Positions 34,328-43,426 of a stretch of 64,000 nt of DNA are shown here, piece after piece (positions within the stretch are counted from its first letter, which is position 1; every line of letters starts with the position of its first letter). Where the stretch lies: assembly GCF_030433685.1 (NCBI RefSeq), contig NZ_JAROCF010000001.1, positions 1,674,001-1,738,000 on the forward strand, in the 5' to 3' direction. The notes under the pieces are model-generated. The model ran no database searches and had not been told where the DNA came from. It saw only the letters and a list, made by a program, of their open reading frames with translations. A program made the translations under genes and the position numbers. This DNA is from Leifsonia williamsii (lineage in GTDB: Bacteria; Actinomycetota; Actinomycetes; Actinomycetales; Microbacteriaceae).

Positions 34328-36094
34328 TCAGACGATCGTGAGGAGGAGGTGGCCGGAGGAGACCGTCTCGCCCACGGCGGCGTTGATGCCGGAGATGGTG
34401 CCGTCCTTGTGGGCGGTGAGCGGCTGCTCCATCTTCATGGCCTCGAGCACGAGCACCAGGTCGCCCTTGACGACCTCGTCGCCGTCGGCGACCGCGACCT
34501 TGACGACGGTCGCCTGCATCGGCGCGGTGATCGAGTCGCCGGTGGCGGTGTCGACGTTGTGCGCTGCGCCGCGGCGGCGCGGGGCCGGAGCGGAGGAGGC
34601 GTCGGAGGCCGAACCGCCGGAGAGCAGCTTCGCGGGCAGCGAGACCTCGATGCGCTTGCCCTCGACCTCGACCACGACGCTGCTGCGGCGCTCGGCAGGG
34701 GCCTGGTCGCCGAGCTCGCCCGACCAGGGCTGGATCTCGTTGTTCCACTCGGTCTCGATCCAGCGCGTGTAGATCGAGAACGGCTCGCCGTCCTGCGGCG
34801 CGAAGGCGGGGTCGCGCACGATCGCGCGGTGGAACGGCAGCACGGTCGGCAGGCCGGCCACCTCGAACTCGTCGAGGGCGCGGCGGGAGCGCTCCAGCGC
34901 CTCCTCGCGGCTGCTGCCGGTCACGATGAGCTTCGCGAGCATGGAGTCGAAGGCGCCGCTCACGACGTCGCCGGCCTGGATGCCGGTGTCGACGCGCACG
35001 CCGGGGCCTCCTGCGGGCTTGAAGACGTGCACCGGGCCGGGGGAGGGGATGAAGTTGCGGCCGGCGTCCTCGCCGTTGATGCGGAACTCGAACGAGTGCC
35101 CGCGCGGCGCGGGGTCGTCGTAGTCGAGCTCGCCGCCCTCGGCGATGCGGAACTGCTCGCGGACGAGGTCGATGCCGGTGACCTCCTCCGAGACCGGGTG
35201 CTCGACCTGGAGGCGGGTGTTCACCTCGAGGAACGACACCGTCCCGTCCTTGCCGATGAGGAACTCGCAGGTACCCGCTCCCTGGTAGCCGACCTCCTTG
35301 AGGATGGCCTTCGACGAGCTGTACAGCTTCTCGGTCTGCTCGGCGGTGAGGAAGGGGGCGGGCGCCTCCTCCACGAGCTTCTGGTGGCGGCGCTGCAGCG
35401 AGCAGTCGCGCGTGGAGACGATGACCACGTTGCCGTATGCGTCGGCGAGGCACTGGGTCTCGACGTGGCGGGGCTGGTCGAGGTACTTCTCGACGAAGCA
35501 CTCGCCGCGACCGAACGCGGCGATGGCCTCGCGGGTGGCCGACTCGAACAGCTCGGCGACCTCGTCGCGCTCGCGTGCGACCTTGAGACCGCGGCCACCA
35601 CCGCCGAACGCGGCCTTGATGGCGACGGGGAGGCCGTACTGGTCGACGAAGTCGAGGACCTCGGAGGCGTCGGCGACGGGGTTCAGGGTGCCGGGGGCGA
35701 GCGGGGCGCCGACCTTCTCGGCGACGTGGCGCGCGGAGACCTTGTCGCCGAGGCGCTCGATCGCCTCGGGCGACGGGCCGATCCAGGTCAGGCCGGCCGC
35801 GATGACGGCGCGGGCGAAGTCCGCGTTCTCGGCGAGGAAGCCGTAGCCGGGGTGCACGGCGTCGGCGCCGGAGCGGCGGGCGACGGAGAGCAGCTTGTCG
35901 ATGACCAGGTACGTCTCGGCACTCGTGGTGCCCTCGAGCGCGTACGCCTCGTCGGCGAGGCGCACGTGCAGGGCGTCGCGGTCCTGGTCGGCGTAGACGG
36001 CGACGGAGCCGATCCCGCTGTCCTTGGCGGCGCGGATGACCCGGACGGCGATCTCGCCCCGGTTGGCGATGAGAACCTTGCTGATACGTGGCAC
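34328..36094 (-). CDS. accA3: Acyl-CoA carboxylase alpha subunit (biotin carboxylase + biotin carrier)
   Basis: A 588-aa biotin-dependent enzyme subunit. The biotin carboxylase domain starts [20 protein letters not shown] and includes the ATP-grasp glycine loop [15 protein letters not shown] and [16 protein letters not shown] linker leads to the C-terminal biotinyl domain with [11 protein letters not shown], where the Lys carries biotin. It carboxylates biotin with ATP and bicarbonate; the carboxyltransferase AccD encoded at 41736-43340 then makes malonyl- or methylmalonyl-CoA for lipid synthesis. GTG start; a TAGGCT box lies 8 bases upstream on the minus strand. The symbol follows mycobacterial naming. 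Confidence 0.94.
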   Translation of the reverse strand: MPRISKVLIANRGEIAVRVIRAAKDSGIGSVAVYADQDRDALHVRLADEAYALEGTTSAETYLVIDKLLSVARRSGADAVHPGYGFLAENADFARAVIAAGLTWIGPSPEAIERLGDKVSARHVAEKVGAPLAPGTLNPVADASEVLDFVDQYGLPVAIKAAFGGGGRGLKVARERDEVAELFESATREAIAAFGRGECFVEKYLDQPRHVETQCLADAYGNVVIVSTRDCSLQRRHQKLVEEAPAPFLTAEQTEKLYSSSKAILKEVGYQGAGTCEFLIGKDGTVSFLEVNTRLQVEHPVSEEVTGIDLVREQFRIAEGGELDYDDPAPRGHSFEFRINGEDAGRNFIPSPGPVHVFKPAGGPGVRVDTGIQAGDVVSGAFDSMLAKLIVTGSSREEALERSRRALDEFEVAGLPTVLPFHRAIVRDPAFAPQDGEPFSIYTRWIETEWNNEIQPWSGELGDQAPAERRSSVVVEVEGKRIEVSLPAKLLSGGSASDASSAPAPRRRGAAHNVDTATGDSITAPMQATVVKVAVADGDEVVKGDLVLVLEAMKMEQPLTAHKDGTISGINAAVGETVSSGHLLLTIV

Positions 36095-36233
36095 AGTCCC
36101 CTAGCCTATTGCGCTCGATCCCGGCTGTTTTGGACGGCCTCCACAAAAATGCATGCCCTGGCTGTGGGAGGCGCCACAAAGCGCGGCACGAAGCGCGCCA
36201 CAGAACGGGACGTCAGGCGCGCGCCCGCGGGGC

Positions 36234-36872
36234 TCAGCCCGCGCGGTTCCAGAGCGACGTCCACTCCACCCCGAGCTCGCGGACCAGGTCGCGCAGCGTC
36301 GAGAGGGAGAGGCCCACCACGGTGCTGGGGTCGCCCTCCACGCGCGTGATGAAGGGGCCGCCGAGGCTGTCGATCGTGAAGGCGCCCGCGACCTCCAGAG
36401 GCTCACCCCTGGCCACGTATGCGTCGATCTCGGCGTCGGTGACGTCGGCGAAGGTCACCGAGGCGACCGCGGTCGCTCCGGCCGCGGCGTTCTCGCGGCC
36501 GTCGCGGTGGTCGATCAGCCAGTGGCCCGAATGGAGGCGGCCGGTGCGTCCCCGCTGGGAGCGCCAGCGCTCGCGGGCGACCTCGGGCAGGTGCGGCTTG
36601 CCGTGGATGGCGTCGTCGATCGCGAACGCCGAGTCGCCGCCGAGGATGAGCCCGTCGATCGGCTCGCCGTCGAGGGTGCCGCGCACTGCCTCCGCCTTGA
36701 GCCGTGCGAGCAGCTGCACCATCGCGTCGGCGTCGAGCGGGCCGTGCTCGGCCTCGGCCGCGGCGACGGCCGCCGGTTCGTCGACGTGCGACGGCACGAC
36801 GATCGGCTCGATGCCCGCGGCGCGCAGCAGCGCGAGGCGGGCAGGGGAGGTGGAGGCGAGGTAGAGGCGCAT
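36234..36872 (-). CDS. maf: Maf-family nucleoside triphosphate pyrophosphatase
   Basis: A 212-aa Maf protein. The N-terminal LYLASTSPARLALLRAAGI (substrate loop), the central LILGGDSAFAIDDAIHGKP and the C-terminal GAFTIDSLGGPFITRVEGD with VVGLSLSTLRDLV are all in place. Maf proteins hydrolyse non-canonical or modified nucleotides and influence septation. It is divergent from an RNA methyltransferase gene, with only 24 bases between the starts; AGGTG precedes the ATG. The placement near accD/birA is conserved in actinobacteria. Confidence 0.92.
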   Translation of the reverse strand: MRLYLASTSPARLALLRAAGIEPIVVPSHVDEPAAVAAAEAEHGPLDADAMVQLLARLKAEAVRGTLDGEPIDGLILGGDSAFAIDDAIHGKPHLPEVARERWRSQRGRTGRLHSGHWLIDHRDGRENAAAGATAVASVTFADVTDAEIDAYVARGEPLEVAGAFTIDSLGGPFITRVEGDPSTVVGLSLSTLRDLVRELGVEWTSLWNRAG

Positions 36873-36896
36873 GGTCACCTGTGGGATGCTCGACGG

Positions 36897-38189
36897 ATGC
36901 CCCAGAAGGATGAGGTCGACCTCGACATTACCAACGTCGCCCACGGCGGCGTCTTCGTCGCCCGTCACGAGGGCAGGGTCGTCTTCGTCCCTGACACGAT
37001 GCCCGGTGAGCGGGTGCGGGCGCGCGTCGCCGACACCAGCCACGACCGGTTCTGGCGGGCCGAGGCGGTGGAGGTGCTGGAGGCGGCGCCCGAGCGGCAG
37101 GATCACGTCTGGGAGGCTGCGTCGATCACGCATGCTCCTGGCCGGCGCGCGGGCGGTGCGGACCTCGGCCACATCCGGCTCGACCACCAGCGCGAGCTCA
37201 AGCGCCGGGTGATCGTCGACGCGTTGCAGCGCACCGGCCGGCTCGACGAGGCGCGCATCGCCACGCTGAGCCCCGCCGGCGGTCCCGTCAGCGTGGAGCC
37301 CGTCGTCGGCGAGACCGCGGACGGCACCGGCTGGCGTACGCGCGTGCGTCTCCAGGTCGCACAGGACGGCTCGATCGGCCCCTACGCGGCCAGGACCCAC
37401 ACCGTCGTGCCCGTGCGCGACCTCCCGCTCGCCACGGACCTGGTGCAGGCGAACGTCCCGTTCGGCCAGCGGTTCCCCGGGGCTGAGTCGGTGGACGTCG
37501 TCGCGACCGGCGACGGAACCGCGCACGTCCTCGTCAACGACGCGCCGGTGCGCCGCGGCAAGAAGCTCGTGCGGCCGCACCGCCGCCCTGTGCCCATCCG
37601 GGAGCGCGTCGGCGATCGGGAGTTCCGGCTCGACGCGCGCGGCTTCTGGCAGGTGCACCGTGGGGCGGCCGCGACGCTGACCGCCGCCGTGCAGGACGCG
37701 GTGGACGAGGCGCTGTTCGACCCGCGGGCTGCGAACCTCGACCTCTACGGGGGAGTGGGCCTGCTGGCCGCAGCGCTCGGCGACCGGTTCGGCTCCACCC
37801 TCCGCATCACCTCCGTCGAGAGCGACGAGAACGCCACCGACGACGCCGCCGAGAACCTCGCCGACTGGGTGGGCGCGACGGCTGTCACCGAACGCGTCGA
37901 GCGGTTCGCCGCGCGGCTCGCCGCGGACGCCACCGCCGCCGAGCGCGCCCGCCTCCGCGCGGCGACCGTCATCCTCGACCCGCCGCGGTCGGGAGCCGGT
38001 CGCGCCGTCGTCGACGCCATCGCCTCCGTCCGCCCCGCCCAGATCGTCTACGTCGCCTGCGATCCGGTCGCCCTCGCCCGCGATCTGGCCTTCTTCGCCG
38101 GGCACGGCTACCCCGTGCGATCGCTCCGCGCCTTCGACCTCTTCCCCAACACGCACCACGTGGAGGCCGTGGCGACCCTCGCGCCGTGA
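36897..38189 (+). CDS. Class I SAM-dependent RNA (uracil-5) methyltransferase, RumA/TrmA family
   Basis: A 430-aa methyltransferase. A TRAM domain at the N-terminus (EVDLDITNVAHGGVFVARHE) is followed by the catalytic domain: LDLYGGVGLLAAALGDRFG (SAM loop), VESDENATDDAAENL, TVILDPPRSGAGRAVV and YVACDPVALARDL, where the Cys is the nucleophile. FDLFPNTHHVEAVATL ends the protein as in the family. It makes 5-methyluridine in tRNA or rRNA. The ATG is preceded by GATGCT at 6 bases. The two-component system follows with a TGATG junction. Confidence 0.92.
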   Translation: MPQKDEVDLDITNVAHGGVFVARHEGRVVFVPDTMPGERVRARVADTSHDRFWRAEAVEVLEAAPERQDHVWEAASITHAPGRRAGGADLGHIRLDHQRELKRRVIVDALQRTGRLDEARIATLSPAGGPVSVEPVVGETADGTGWRTRVRLQVAQDGSIGPYAARTHTVVPVRDLPLATDLVQANVPFGQRFPGAESVDVVATGDGTAHVLVNDAPVRRGKKLVRPHRRPVPIRERVGDREFRLDARGFWQVHRGAAATLTAAVQDAVDEALFDPRAANLDLYGGVGLLAAALGDRFGSTLRITSVESDENATDDAAENLADWVGATAVTERVERFAARLAADATAAERARLRAATVILDPPRSGAGRAVVDAIASVRPAQIVYVACDPVALARDLAFFAGHGYPVRSLRAFDLFPNTHHVEAVATLAP

Positions 38190-38872
38190 TGTCCACCACT
38201 ACGATGGTCAGCATGGTGCGGGTGGCAATCGTCGACGATCACGAGTCCGTGCGGCTGGGCATCAAGGCCGCCTGCCAGGACGCGGGCTACGAGGTGGTCG
38301 CGACCGCGGCCACGGTCGACGAGTTCGTCGCCGCCCTCGGCTCGCGTGAGTGCGACGTCGTGGTGCTCGACCTGTCGCTCGGCGACGGGTCGAAGGTCAC
38401 CGACAACGTCAAGCGCGCGCAGGCGACCGGCGCCGCCGTGCTGGTGCACAGCATCGCGGACCGGGTGGCCAGCGTCCGCGAGGCGCTCGCCGCCGGAGCC
38501 GCCGGCGTCATCCCGAAGTCGTCTCCGACCACGACGGTCATGAACGCGATCTCGACCGTCGCCAGGGGCGACGTGCTGAACAACCTCGAATGGGCCACCG
38601 CGATCGACGCCGACAGTGACTTCGCGAAGGCGCAGCTGGGGCGGCGCGAGCGCGATGTGCTCCATCTCTACGCGTCGGGCCTGCCGCTCAAGGCGGTCGC
38701 GGCGCAGCTGGGCATCGCGAACTCCACGGCCCGCGAGTACCTGGACCGCATCCGGGTGAAGTACGTGGAGGTCGGCCGTCCGGCGCCGACGAAGGTCGAT
38801 CTGCTGCGGCGCGCGGTGGAGGACGGCATCCTGCCCGGGCTCGACCCCGACACGGGCAATGAGCGCGTCTAG
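38189..38872 (+). CDS. LuxR-family response regulator
   Basis: A 227-aa two-component regulator. Receiver domain (residues about 10-125): VAIVDDHESVRLGIKAA with the acidic pair, CDVVVLDLSLGDG with the phospho-Asp, and AGVIPKSSPTTTVM with the conserved Lys. The C-terminal LuxR-type helix-turn-helix is LGRRERDVLHLYASGLPLKA plus ANSTAREYLDRIRVKY. The start is uncertain: ATG 38189 overlaps the previous stop, while ATG 38213 would give a receiver of the usual length. It is co-transcribed with two membrane sensor proteins. Confidence 0.92.
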   Translation: MSTTTMVSMVRVAIVDDHESVRLGIKAACQDAGYEVVATAATVDEFVAALGSRECDVVVLDLSLGDGSKVTDNVKRAQATGAAVLVHSIADRVASVREALAAGAAGVIPKSSPTTTVMNAISTVARGDVLNNLEWATAIDADSDFAKAQLGRRERDVLHLYASGLPLKAVAAQLGIANSTAREYLDRIRVKYVEVGRPAPTKVDLLRRAVEDGILPGLDPDTGNERV

Positions 38873-40136
38873 CGACCTCCGGCCGGGGCCGGAGGCCCCC
38901 CGGGAGAGCGCGAAGCCGCGCAACCCGCTCAGCCGTGCGCGCATCGAGCGGATCGCCGACCGGACCGTGTCCGCGTTCGGCCTCGTCTTCGGGCTGCAGA
39001 CGTTCCCGACGGCGCTGAGCCAGCTGGGCCTGCTGCGGGAGCCGGCGGGCGTCGTCGTCGCCACGCTCATCTTCGGCGGCATCCTCGTCACGGTCCTGCT
39101 CGCCGTCGTCCAGCGCGGCGTCAAGATCGCGATGGGCGTCCTCGCCATCGTCTACCTGCTCGCGATCGTCACCTGGCCGCTGCTGATCAGGGACCCGTCG
39201 CCGTTCACCGCCGAGAAGCCGTGGGTGTGGTTCCTCTGCTCGGTCTTCACCGCGTTCGCCGCGGTCGCGTATCCGCTGTGGCTCGCGCTGGCGTACACCG
39301 TGGTGACGCCGATCGCGTACGGCATCATCCGCGCCCTGCCCGCCGGCGGCGGCGTCGGGCCCGAGCTGGCCGGCCTCGACACCGTGTACGCGATCATCCT
39401 CGGCGGCGTCATCCTCGCCATCATCGCGATGATGCGGCAGGCGTCGTCGGCGGTCGACACGGCGCAGAGCCAGGCGCTCGCCCGGTACGCGACCGCGGTG
39501 CGCCAGCACGCCACCGAGGTCGAGCGCGTGCAGGTCGACGCCATCGTGCACGACAGCGTGCTCACCACCCTGCTCTCGGCCGCAGCGGCCCGCACGCCGG
39601 AGGCGCAGGAGCTCGCGGCGACCATGGCCGCGGACGCGATCGGCCACCTCCACGCCGCCGAGGCGTCCGGCCCGGAGGACCAGTCGCTCGTCGGCCTCGA
39701 GCAGCTCAGCAATCGGCTGGTGACGGCCGCCAACGCCTTCGCGTCGCCGTTCGAGGTCGAGGTGCGCGACGTGGAGGTGCACAGCCTCCCCGTGAACGTG
39801 GCGGAGGCCGTGTACTCGGCCAGCGTGCAGGCGATGGTGAACAGCACGCAGCACGCCGGGGGCCCGGAGGTGCGGCGCCGCATCTTCATCCGCGGCGGCA
39901 GCCCGGCCGCAACTGTCCACATCGTCGTCGAGGACGACGGCCGCGGCTTCGAGGTGGAGGAGGTGCCCGCCGAGCGCCTCGGCCTGCGGGTGAGCATCCG
40001 CGAACGCCTGGCGAAGGTCGGCGGCCGCGCCCAGATCCGCACCGCGCCCGGCGAGGGGACCGTCGTCACCATCCTCTGGCCGTCGTCGGAGCGCGACCGC
40101 CCACTGGCCGTGCGCGAGCAGGAGGGCGTCGCGTGA
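38859..40136 (+). CDS. Sensor histidine kinase
   Basis: A 425-aa membrane kinase. About six membrane helices fill residues 45-190, followed by a helical linker. The probable phospho-His is in VQVDAIVHDSVLTTLLSAAA, a variant of the actinobacterial HisKA_3-like H-box. The HATPase domain shows NVAEAVYSASVQAMVNSTQH (N-box region), VEDDGRGFEVEEVP (G1) and GLRVSIRERLAKVGGRAQI (G2). It should phosphorylate the preceding LuxR regulator. It overlaps that gene by 14 bases and the next by four. Confidence 0.9.
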   Translation: MSASSDLRPGPEAPRESAKPRNPLSRARIERIADRTVSAFGLVFGLQTFPTALSQLGLLREPAGVVVATLIFGGILVTVLLAVVQRGVKIAMGVLAIVYLLAIVTWPLLIRDPSPFTAEKPWVWFLCSVFTAFAAVAYPLWLALAYTVVTPIAYGIIRALPAGGGVGPELAGLDTVYAIILGGVILAIIAMMRQASSAVDTAQSQALARYATAVRQHATEVERVQVDAIVHDSVLTTLLSAAAARTPEAQELAATMAADAIGHLHAAEASGPEDQSLVGLEQLSNRLVTAANAFASPFEVEVRDVEVHSLPVNVAEAVYSASVQAMVNSTQHAGGPEVRRRIFIRGGSPAATVHIVVEDDGRGFEVEEVPAERLGLRVSIRERLAKVGGRAQIRTAPGEGTVVTILWPSSERDRPLAVREQEGVA

Positions 40137-41155
40137 TCACCCTCAACCGCGTCCTCTTCCTCAGCCTGGGCGCGCTGTTCTCGGCCTACCACCTGTTCCT
40201 CGGGCTGTCGTCGCTGTCGACCCCCGTGAATCCCTGGCCGCCCCTGGTGGCGATGGCCATCTACGCCGTCGCGGCCGTGGCCAGCCTGTGGCCGACGAGC
40301 CCCACCAAGATGCCGCTGTGGCTCGCCGCGTTCGATCTCGCCGTGTGCGTGGTCGTCCCCATCCTCGTGACGAGTCAGCTCGACCCGGCCCGCGACAACG
40401 GCTACGCGACCTGGTACGTGGCCGCCGTCGGGACGATCATGACCATCTGCGCCGTCCGGAGGCAGGCGATCATCGCGTGGGTCGGCGTCGGCTACCTCGC
40501 GGTGCAGACGGTGTTCTGGGCCGGCCCCGGCGCGCTGGCGGGGCTGGGCGTCATCGGCTCCGTCGTGTGGGTCGGCGTCGCCGTGGTCATCTCGGGTTCG
40601 CTCGCGAAGGCCGGGCGTGACGCGCTGCAGTTCGCCCGCGCCGAGCGCGAGGCCACGGAGTGGCAGGCGGCGCAGGAGGCGCACGTCATGGAGCGCCAGC
40701 TGCGCCTGCGACAGACCTACCGCGTGGCCGCGCCGATGCTGGCCGAGATCGTGCGGCGAGGCGGCGACCTGACCGAGGCCGAGCGGCGCGAGTGCCGGTA
40801 CCTCGAGGGCGCGATCCGCGACGAGATCCGCGGCCGGCGCCTCCTCAACGACGATGTGCGGCGGGAGGTCATGGACGCGCGCCGCCGCGGCGTCGTGGTC
40901 AGCCTCCTCGACGAGGGCGGGATCGACGACCTCGACTCCCGCGGCCTGGACACGGTGCTCGGGCGGCTCGCGGAGGCGATCCGGGGCACGACGACCGACA
41001 AGCTCATCATCCGCACCGTGCCGCGCTCGTCGAAGACGGCGGTCACGGTCGTGGGCCTGCGCATGTCGGACGACGGCGCGGCGAACGCGCTCGGTGCCGA
41101 CTCCGACGACGACGAAGTGGACCTCTGGCTGGAGATCCCGCGCCCGGTGGCCTGA
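40133..41155 (+). CDS. Membrane protein resembling a kinase that lacks the catalytic core
   Basis: A 340-aa protein with about six membrane helices in residues 1-165, a probable coiled coil (about 165-200: REATEWQAAQEAHVMERQLR), and a cytoplasmic part with LEGAIRDEIRGRRLLNDDVR and VVSLLDEGGIDDLD. It has the outline of the preceding histidine kinase, but I see no H-box His and no N, G1 or G2 ATP-binding motifs. It could be an accessory sensor or a heterodimer partner of the kinase. The GTG start overlaps the kinase stop (GTGA). A strong terminator follows. Confidence 0.75.
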   Translation: MITLNRVLFLSLGALFSAYHLFLGLSSLSTPVNPWPPLVAMAIYAVAAVASLWPTSPTKMPLWLAAFDLAVCVVVPILVTSQLDPARDNGYATWYVAAVGTIMTICAVRRQAIIAWVGVGYLAVQTVFWAGPGALAGLGVIGSVVWVGVAVVISGSLAKAGRDALQFARAEREATEWQAAQEAHVMERQLRLRQTYRVAAPMLAEIVRRGGDLTEAERRECRYLEGAIRDEIRGRRLLNDDVRREVMDARRRGVVVSLLDEGGIDDLDSRGLDTVLGRLAEAIRGTTTDKLIIRTVPRSSKTAVTVVGLRMSDDGAANALGADSDDDEVDLWLEIPRPVA

Positions 41156-41195
41156 AGCGGCGCAGAACCTCACGACGTCACGAGCGTTAAAGGAG

Positions 41196-41229
41196 AAAGG
41201 GGCCGACACCCGAATTGTCGGCCCCTTTT
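41196..41229 (+). terminator. Rho-independent terminator of the two-component operon
   Basis: AAAGGGGCCGACA (41196-41208) pairs perfectly with 41216-41228 around CCCGAAT and runs into a TTTT end. It is the most canonical terminator in the window. Confidence 0.9.
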
Positions 41230-41236
41230 CAAACCC

Positions 41237-41273
41237 CGAGTCAGGGCGACAACCCGAATATCGCCCTGACTCG
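41237..41273. terminator. Second hairpin in tandem
   Basis: CGAGTCAGGGCGA (41237-41249) pairs perfectly with 41261-41273 around an 11-base loop that again contains CCCGAAT. There is no T-tract. Confidence 0.6.
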
Positions 41274-41282
41274 CCCCCAAAG

Positions 41283-41312
41283 CACTCGCCCGCTTACCCT
41301 AGTCGGCGAGTG
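41283..41312. other. Third hairpin in tandem
   Basis: CACTCGCC (41283-41290) pairs with GGCGAGTG (41305-41312) around 14 bases. Role unknown. Confidence 0.5.
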
Positions 41313-41508
41313 ATTGGCGGTGTGACTCACGAGGAGAGACACCTAGCAATAACCATATTGACGGTGCTCCCACAAAATACATAGTCGTCATTTTGGAGGA
41401 CACCAGGGGGACACCCCGAAACCGGCTGGATACGCCGTTTCGCGGAATCCCGCCTGCCCCACATCCGGGGGACGCCCCGATCGGGGTACAACCCGTCGAC
41501 GGTACGGT

Positions 41509-41739
41509 TCAGGCCGAGAACGAGCGCCAGGCTCCCGGCCCCGGGGTGAGCGGCTGCCGCAGCTGACGCTGGCTGCGCGCCCACGCATCCTGGCCGTGCT
41601 GGGGGCGGGCAGCGCGCGCTGCGGCGGCGGCCTCGGCGGCTGCCGCCGTCAGCACAGCGGTGACCGCGGCGATCTCCTCCGGGGTCACGCCGCGCGTGAG
41701 GAACCGGAGCTGCGACGGGTCGAGCGGCGCGTCGCTCAC
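41509..41739 (-). CDS. accE: Acyl-CoA carboxylase epsilon subunit
   Basis: A 76-aa protein that fits the epsilon subunit found only in actinobacterial acyl-CoA carboxylases. It opens with [20 protein letters not shown], the conserved core, followed by an Ala-rich helix and a W-containing end ([10 protein letters not shown] and PGPGAWRSF). The epsilon subunit stabilises the alpha-beta complex. GTG start overlapping the accD stop (GTGA), so it is made with the carboxyltransferase. Confidence 0.87.
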   Translation of the reverse strand: MSDAPLDPSQLRFLTRGVTPEEIAAVTAVLTAAAAEAAAAARAARPQHGQDAWARSQRQLRQPLTPGPGAWRSFSA

Positions 41740-43340
41740 AGCGGGATGTTCCCGTGCTTCTTGGGCGGCAGGGAGGAGCGCTTGGTGCGCAGCGCCCGCA
41801 GCGCCTTGATCACCGAAACGCGCGTCGCCGACGGCTCGATCACGCCGTCGAGCTCGCCACGCTCGGCCGCGAGGAACGGGCTGGCGACGTTGTACGTGTA
41901 CTCGTTCGCGAGCTTGGTGCGCACGGCGGCCACATCCTCCCCGGCCTCCTCCGCGCGCTTGATCTCGCCGCGGTACAGGATGTTGACCGCGCCCTGACCG
42001 CCCATGACGGCGATCTCGGCGGTCGGCCAGGCGAGGTTGATGTCGGCGCCGAGCTGCTTGGAGCCCATGACGATGTACGCGCCGCCGTACGCCTTGCGGG
42101 TGATGATCGTGACCAGCGGCACGGTCGCCTCCGCGTACGCGTACAGCAGCTTGGCGCCGCGGCGGATGACGCCCGTCCACTCCTGGTCGGTGCCGGGCAG
42201 GTAGCCGGGCACGTCGACGAGGGTGAGGATCGGGATGCTGAAGGCGTCGCAGAACCGCACGAAGCGCGACGCCTTCTCGCCGGCGTCGATGTTGAGCGTC
42301 CCGGCCATGGAGCTGGGCTGGTTGGCGACGATTCCCACCGAGCGGCCCTCCACCCGGGCGAAGCCGATCACGATGTTGGGCGCGAAGAGCGGCTGCACCT
42401 CGAGGAACTCGCCGTCGTCGACGATGCCCTCGATGATCGTCTTCACGTCGTAGGGCTGGTTGGGGGAGTCGGGGATGACCGTGTCGAGGCGGCGGTCGGC
42501 GTCGGTGATCTCGAGCTCGGGCTCCGCCTCGTACACGGGGAGCTCGGCGAGGTTGTTCTGCGGCAGGTAGCTGAGCAGCGAGCGCGCGTAGTCGAGGGCG
42601 TCCTCCTCGTCGCTGGCGAGGTAGTGCGAGACGCCGGAGACCTTGTTGTGGGTGAGCGCGCCGCCGAGCTCCTCGAAGCCGACGTCCTCTCCGGTCACCG
42701 TCTTGATGACGTCGGGGCCGGTGACGAACATGTGGCTCGACTTGTCGACCATGATCACGAAGTCGGTGAGCGCGGGGGAGTACACCGCGCCTCCGGCCGC
42801 CGGGCCCATGACGATGGAGATCTGCGGGATGACGCCCGACGCGGCGGTGTTGCGGCGGAAGATCTCGCCGTACTTGCCGAGCGCGACCACGCCCTCCTGG
42901 ATGCGCGCGCCGCCGGAGTCGAGGATGCCGATCATCGGCACACCGGTCTTCAGCGCGTGGTCCATGACCTTGATGATCTTCTCGCCGGCGACCTCGCCGA
43001 GGGAGCCGCCGAAGATGGTGAAGTCCTGGCTGAAGACGGCGACGTTGCGGCCGTGGATGGTGCCGACGCCGGTGACCACCGCGTCGCCGTACGGGCGCTT
43101 CGCCTCCATGCCGAAGGCGTGGGTGCGGTGGCGGACGAACTCGTCGAACTCGACGAACGAGCCCTGGTCGAGCAGCAGCTCGATGCGCTCGCGGGCGGTG
43201 AGCTTGCCCTTGGCGTGCTGCTTCTCGATGGCGGCCTGCCCGCTCGCGGTCACGGCCTCGTGGAACCGCTCCCGGAGGTCCGCCAGCTTGCCGGCGGTGG
43301 TGGAGAGATCGGGGGTCTGACGTGCTTCGGTGTCGGTCAC
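41736..43340 (-). CDS. accD: Acyl-CoA carboxylase beta subunit (carboxyltransferase)
   Basis: A 534-aa carboxyltransferase of the AccD5/PccB group. Domain signatures: [20 protein letters not shown] near the N-terminus, [20 protein letters not shown] with the GGARIQEG oxyanion site, [19 protein letters not shown], and in the C-terminal half [20 protein letters not shown] and [16 protein letters not shown]. It transfers CO2 from biotin to acetyl- or propionyl-CoA. The GTG at 43340 is favoured because TAGAGT ends 7 bases upstream; in-frame ATG 43373 and GTG 43349 are alternatives. Confidence 0.93.
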   Translation of the reverse strand: MTDTEARQTPDLSTTAGKLADLRERFHEAVTASGQAAIEKQHAKGKLTARERIELLLDQGSFVEFDEFVRHRTHAFGMEAKRPYGDAVVTGVGTIHGRNVAVFSQDFTIFGGSLGEVAGEKIIKVMDHALKTGVPMIGILDSGGARIQEGVVALGKYGEIFRRNTAASGVIPQISIVMGPAAGGAVYSPALTDFVIMVDKSSHMFVTGPDVIKTVTGEDVGFEELGGALTHNKVSGVSHYLASDEEDALDYARSLLSYLPQNNLAELPVYEAEPELEITDADRRLDTVIPDSPNQPYDVKTIIEGIVDDGEFLEVQPLFAPNIVIGFARVEGRSVGIVANQPSSMAGTLNIDAGEKASRFVRFCDAFSIPILTLVDVPGYLPGTDQEWTGVIRRGAKLLYAYAEATVPLVTIITRKAYGGAYIVMGSKQLGADINLAWPTAEIAVMGGQGAVNILYRGEIKRAEEAGEDVAAVRTKLANEYTYNVASPFLAAERGELDGVIEPSATRVSVIKALRALRTKRSSLPPKKHGNIPL

Positions 43341-43353
43341 GCCGTTCACTCTA
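43341..43353 (-). promoter_or_regulatory. Leaderless-type -10 box of accD-accE
   Basis: TAGAGT (complement of 43348-43353), then 7 bases to the GTG at 43340. It decides between three possible in-frame starts. Confidence 0.45.
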
Positions 43354-43426
43354 CCGGCCAGTCGTTGGGGCATGTCGTTGAGGAAACCCTACAAATCGCG
43401 GGGTCTGCGCTGGCAGACTGGGCCAG

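Larger units (their letters stand above)
41156..41508. other. 353-bp convergent intergenic region with three hairpins and an AT-rich block
   Basis: Between the two-component operon and accE. It holds the terminator at 41196-41229, a second perfect hairpin at 41237-41273, a third at 41283-41312, and then an unusually AT-rich stretch (about 41340-41400). That stretch contains TTGACG (41358-41363), a weak -10 CATAGT (41380-41385) and a Shine-Dalgarno-like TTGGAGGA (41393-41400) with no start codon at usable distance. GGGGGACACCCCGA (41407-41420) recurs as GGGGGACGCCCCGA (41467-41480). I find no convincing gene. Confidence 0.6.

Noticed and set aside
41327..41584. 85-codon minus-strand frame overlapping the end of accE
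   Set aside because: It overlaps a recognised gene out of frame, has no ribosome-binding site and no recognisable composition.
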